Part shown: in pieces, positions 62,350-64,000 of the stretch | Layout: each line of letters begins with the position of its first letter | How positions within the stretch are numbered: the stretch's first letter is position 1 | Assembly: GCF_004348895.1 (NCBI RefSeq) | Contig: NZ_RRZK01000027.1 | Span: 84,907-148,906, forward strand | Reading direction: 5' to 3' | Length of the DNA: 64,000 nt | DNA from: Pseudomonas vancouverensis | GTDB lineage: Bacteria > Pseudomonadota > Gammaproteobacteria > Pseudomonadales > Pseudomonadaceae | Position numbers and translations under genes: made by a program | The notes under the pieces: model-generated | Told to the model about the DNA's origin: nothing | Seen by the model: only the letters and a program-made list of their open reading frames with translations | The model's database searches: none

Positions 62350-63102
62350 ATGAAACGCCTGCCACTCGACGACAGCTTCAAGGTCAATCGCAACCCGGTC
62401 ACCCTGCGCGAAATCGTGCTGGATAAACTGCGAAGCGCCATCATGAACTTTCAGCTCATGCCGGGCGACCGACTGGTCGAACGCGACCTGTGCGATCGCC
62501 TGGGCGTCAGCCGTACGTCGGTGCGCGAAGCCTTGCGTCACCTGGAATCCGAAGGCCTGGTGGAATTCGCCGATGCCAAGGGTCCACGTGTGGCGATCAT
62601 CACCCTGGCCGATGCCGTCGACATCTACGAACTGCGTTGCGTGCTCGAAGGGCTGATCGTGCAGCTGTTCACCCTGCGCGCCAAGGCCAAGGACATCAAG
62701 GCCCTGGAAAAAGCCCTCGAAGAGAACCGCAAGGCGCTCAAGGACGGTGAGCTGCAACAGGTGATCGACTCGGTGCAGGGCTTCTACGACGTGCTGCTCG
62801 AAGGCTCGGGCAACCATGTCGCGGCGACCCAGCTGCGCCAGTTGCAGGCGCGTATCAGCTACCTGCGGGCAACCTCGGTGTCCCAGGAAAACCGTCGCGG
62901 CGCCAGCAACCAGGAAATGGAACGCATGGTTGAAGCGATCAAGAGCGGTGACGCCCTGGCCGCCCACCAGGCTTGCGTCGACCACGTACGTGCCGCCGCT
63001 GCCGTGGCCCTGGACTACCTCAAGCGCAAGCAGGAAGAAACCGGCGCCACGCCGCAGATCACCCAGCCCATCGCGCTGAAAGAACCGCGCATCGGTCGCT
63101 GA
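62350..63102 (+). CDS. GntR-family regulator, FCD type
   Basis: A 250-residue regulator: winged helix with LCDRLGVSRTSVREALRHL, then an all-helical FCD ligand domain (IYELRCVLEGLIVQLF; metal-type His in QACVDHVRAAAA). It probably represses the operon through ATGGTATACCAT at 58334 and is relieved by an organic-acid-like substrate. It is followed two bases later by the NUDIX gene. Confidence 0.9.
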   Translation: MKRLPLDDSFKVNRNPVTLREIVLDKLRSAIMNFQLMPGDRLVERDLCDRLGVSRTSVREALRHLESEGLVEFADAKGPRVAIITLADAVDIYELRCVLEGLIVQLFTLRAKAKDIKALEKALEENRKALKDGELQQVIDSVQGFYDVLLEGSGNHVAATQLRQLQARISYLRATSVSQENRRGASNQEMERMVEAIKSGDALAAHQACVDHVRAAAAVALDYLKRKQEETGATPQITQPIALKEPRIGR

Positions 63103-63103
63103 C

Positions 63104-63667
63104 ATGTTCAGCCCGAGCTTTTGCCCCCGATGCGGCAGCCCTGACCTCGGTCAGCAGGTGCCGCCGGGCGATACGCACGAGCGCCTGATGTGCCGCGGTT
63201 GCGGCTACATCCACTACATCAATCCGAAAATCATTGCCGGCTGCATCATCGAGCAGGACGGCAAGTACCTGTTGTGCCAGCGCGCCATCCCCCCGCGCCC
63301 CGGCACCTGGACCCTGCCCGCCGGTTTCATGGAGAGCGGCGAGACCACCGAACAGGCAGCCTTGCGCGAAGTCTGGGAAGAAAGCGGCGTGCGCGCGGAA
63401 ATCGTCTCGCCCTATTCGATCTTCAGCGTGCCGCAGATCAGCGAGGTGTACATCATCTTCCGCGCCATCGCGCTGGAGATCACCGGGCAATACGGCCCGG
63501 AGACCCTCGATTACAAGTTCTTCGCGCCTGAGGACATTCCCTGGGACAGCATCTACTACCCGGCCATCCGGCAGATTCTCGAGCGTTACATCGAGGAGCG
63601 GCAGGCTGGGGTCTATGGGATCTACATGGGCAATGATGACAGCGGCAAGATTCACTTTATTCGCTGA
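63104..63667 (+). CDS. NUDIX hydrolase with N-terminal zinc ribbon
   Basis: A 187-residue hydrolase. Two Cys pairs (FCPRCGSPD and MCRGCGYIHY) form a zinc ribbon at residues about 7-35, followed by a NUDIX domain with box residues GFMESGET..REVWEESG. It resembles ADP-ribose/NADH-pyrophosphatase-type NudC relatives. It starts one base after the GntR stop and may be co-transcribed. Confidence 0.88.
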   Translation: MFSPSFCPRCGSPDLGQQVPPGDTHERLMCRGCGYIHYINPKIIAGCIIEQDGKYLLCQRAIPPRPGTWTLPAGFMESGETTEQAALREVWEESGVRAEIVSPYSIFSVPQISEVYIIFRAIALEITGQYGPETLDYKFFAPEDIPWDSIYYPAIRQILERYIEERQAGVYGIYMGNDDSGKIHFIR

Positions 63668-63707
63668 TCGGTTTTTTGCTGTTTGAGTTCCTTGGCAACC
63701 GGCTCTC

Positions 63708-63730
63708 CTGTGGGAGCGAGCTTGCTCCGG
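63708..63730. repeat. REP unit
   Basis: ctgtgggagcgagcttgctcc, a REP core 40 bases after the NUDIX stop. Confidence 0.8.
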
Positions 63731-63791
63731 GCGGCGTTCCGACGATTGTTTTGTGCTGAGCTTTTTTTGTTGGGTGTACATATCCATTGCT

Positions 63792-64000
63792 GCGGTAACG
63801 GCCTCCGGCGGTTCCGCTCTTACAGCGGGTCACTTGGAGAAGCGGAACGCCGCCCGGCGCCAAGTAACCAAGCGCTCTTGCCCCTTTCGTTCGGTGCCTC
63901 GCCTAGGCTCGGCATGCCCTCGCTCCGGTCCTGCTCCGTGGGCCCGCCGCCATCGGCCATCCATGGCCGGGGGCGGCTACCGCGGCATCCCTGCCGCGGT
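63792..64000. repeat. Long intergenic repeat typical of fluorescent pseudomonads (continues past the window)
   Basis: This gene-free stretch matches, from memory, a multi-copy intergenic repeat of P. fluorescens-group genomes (ggcggttccgctcttacagc; cggtgcctcgcctaggctcgg; ggtcctgctccgtgggcc). It holds several nested palindromes (ggcggttccgct/agcggaacgcc; ggccatccatggcc; ccgcggca..tgccgcgg), suggesting structured DNA or RNA. No transposase is visible. Its copy number was not measured. Confidence 0.6.

Overview
The window is a stretch of high-GC gamma-proteobacterial chromosome, almost certainly from the Pseudomonas fluorescens group. The evidence is the gene content (reverse transsulfuration pair, mexEF-oprN-like pump, cstA/ybdD, PAAR effector), the codon bias, and the many REP hairpins with the core GTGGGAGC..GCTCCCAC. 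No rRNA, tRNA, CRISPR array or insertion sequence was seen. Homology calls come from recognising the proteins by eye; nothing was searched against a database.

Layout. 1-2.5 kb: reverse transsulfuration (cystathionine beta-synthase, cut by the window edge, and cystathionine gamma-lyase). 2.7-6.7 kb: an acyl-CoA-dehydrogenase-fold enzyme carrying the nitroalkane oxidase active-site residues, a 4-oxalocrotonate tautomerase homologue, a divergent LysR regulator and an NCS1 permease. 6.9-10.1 kb: a four-gene PhnD-type oxyanion ABC transporter. 10.1-11 kb: an AT-richer stretch without a gene. 11-18.6 kb: sulfate-ester scavenging (exported alkyl sulfatase; exported arylsulfatase with its own membrane-anchored formylglycine-generating enzyme; a hybrid histidine kinase between them). 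18.9-25 kb: an exported 2H-phosphoesterase-like protein, a HAD/degenerate-Fic pair, and a compact second Pst phosphate transporter behind a clear Pho box. 25.1-25.6 kb: a secreted protein with four EGKCG motifs joined to two EF-hands.

25.8-35.6 kb: a MarR-GNAT fusion regulator, a beta-carbonic anhydrase, a LysR, and then an amino-acid-type uptake locus. That locus has an M14 deacylase, a TetR regulator, a DMT exporter, two permeases, a binding protein, and one 667-residue reading frame fusing an aminotransferase to the ABC ATPase. The same TGAAC-N4-GTTCA palindrome lies before the M14/tetR pair and before the fusion gene. 35.7-46.5 kb: an MFS exporter beside a LysR gene broken by a 34-bp tandem duplication, a cupin, a mexEF-oprN-like efflux operon with a truncated MexT-like regulator, a TetR and a small membrane protein. 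46.6-49 kb: katG with a terminator and a candidate OxyR site.

49.4-53.2 kb: a polymorphic toxin locus. A PAAR-tipped effector with a LysM-like region and a glycine-rich hydrophobic C-terminus is followed by its immunity gene, a decayed toxin tail plus a second immunity gene, and an orphan toxin C-terminus plus a third immunity gene. 53.6-58.2 kb: ybdD and cstA with a divergent Cache sensor kinase/LuxR response regulator, and three TACGTA boxes between them. 58.3-63.1 kb: a catabolic operon (DUF1185 protein, alpha/beta hydrolase, aldehyde dehydrogenase, flavin reductase, PcaC-like decarboxylase, GntR regulator) headed by a perfect palindromic operator, followed by a NUDIX hydrolase. The window ends in a long intergenic repeat.

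Overall this is an accessory-rich nutrient-scavenging and stress region (S, P, N and organic acid acquisition, efflux, interbacterial competition). The strongest candidates for new biology are the toxin/immunity cassette array, the EGKCG/EF-hand protein, the aminotransferase-ABC ATPase fusion, the nitroalkane-oxidase-like locus, and the degenerate Fic/HAD pair.
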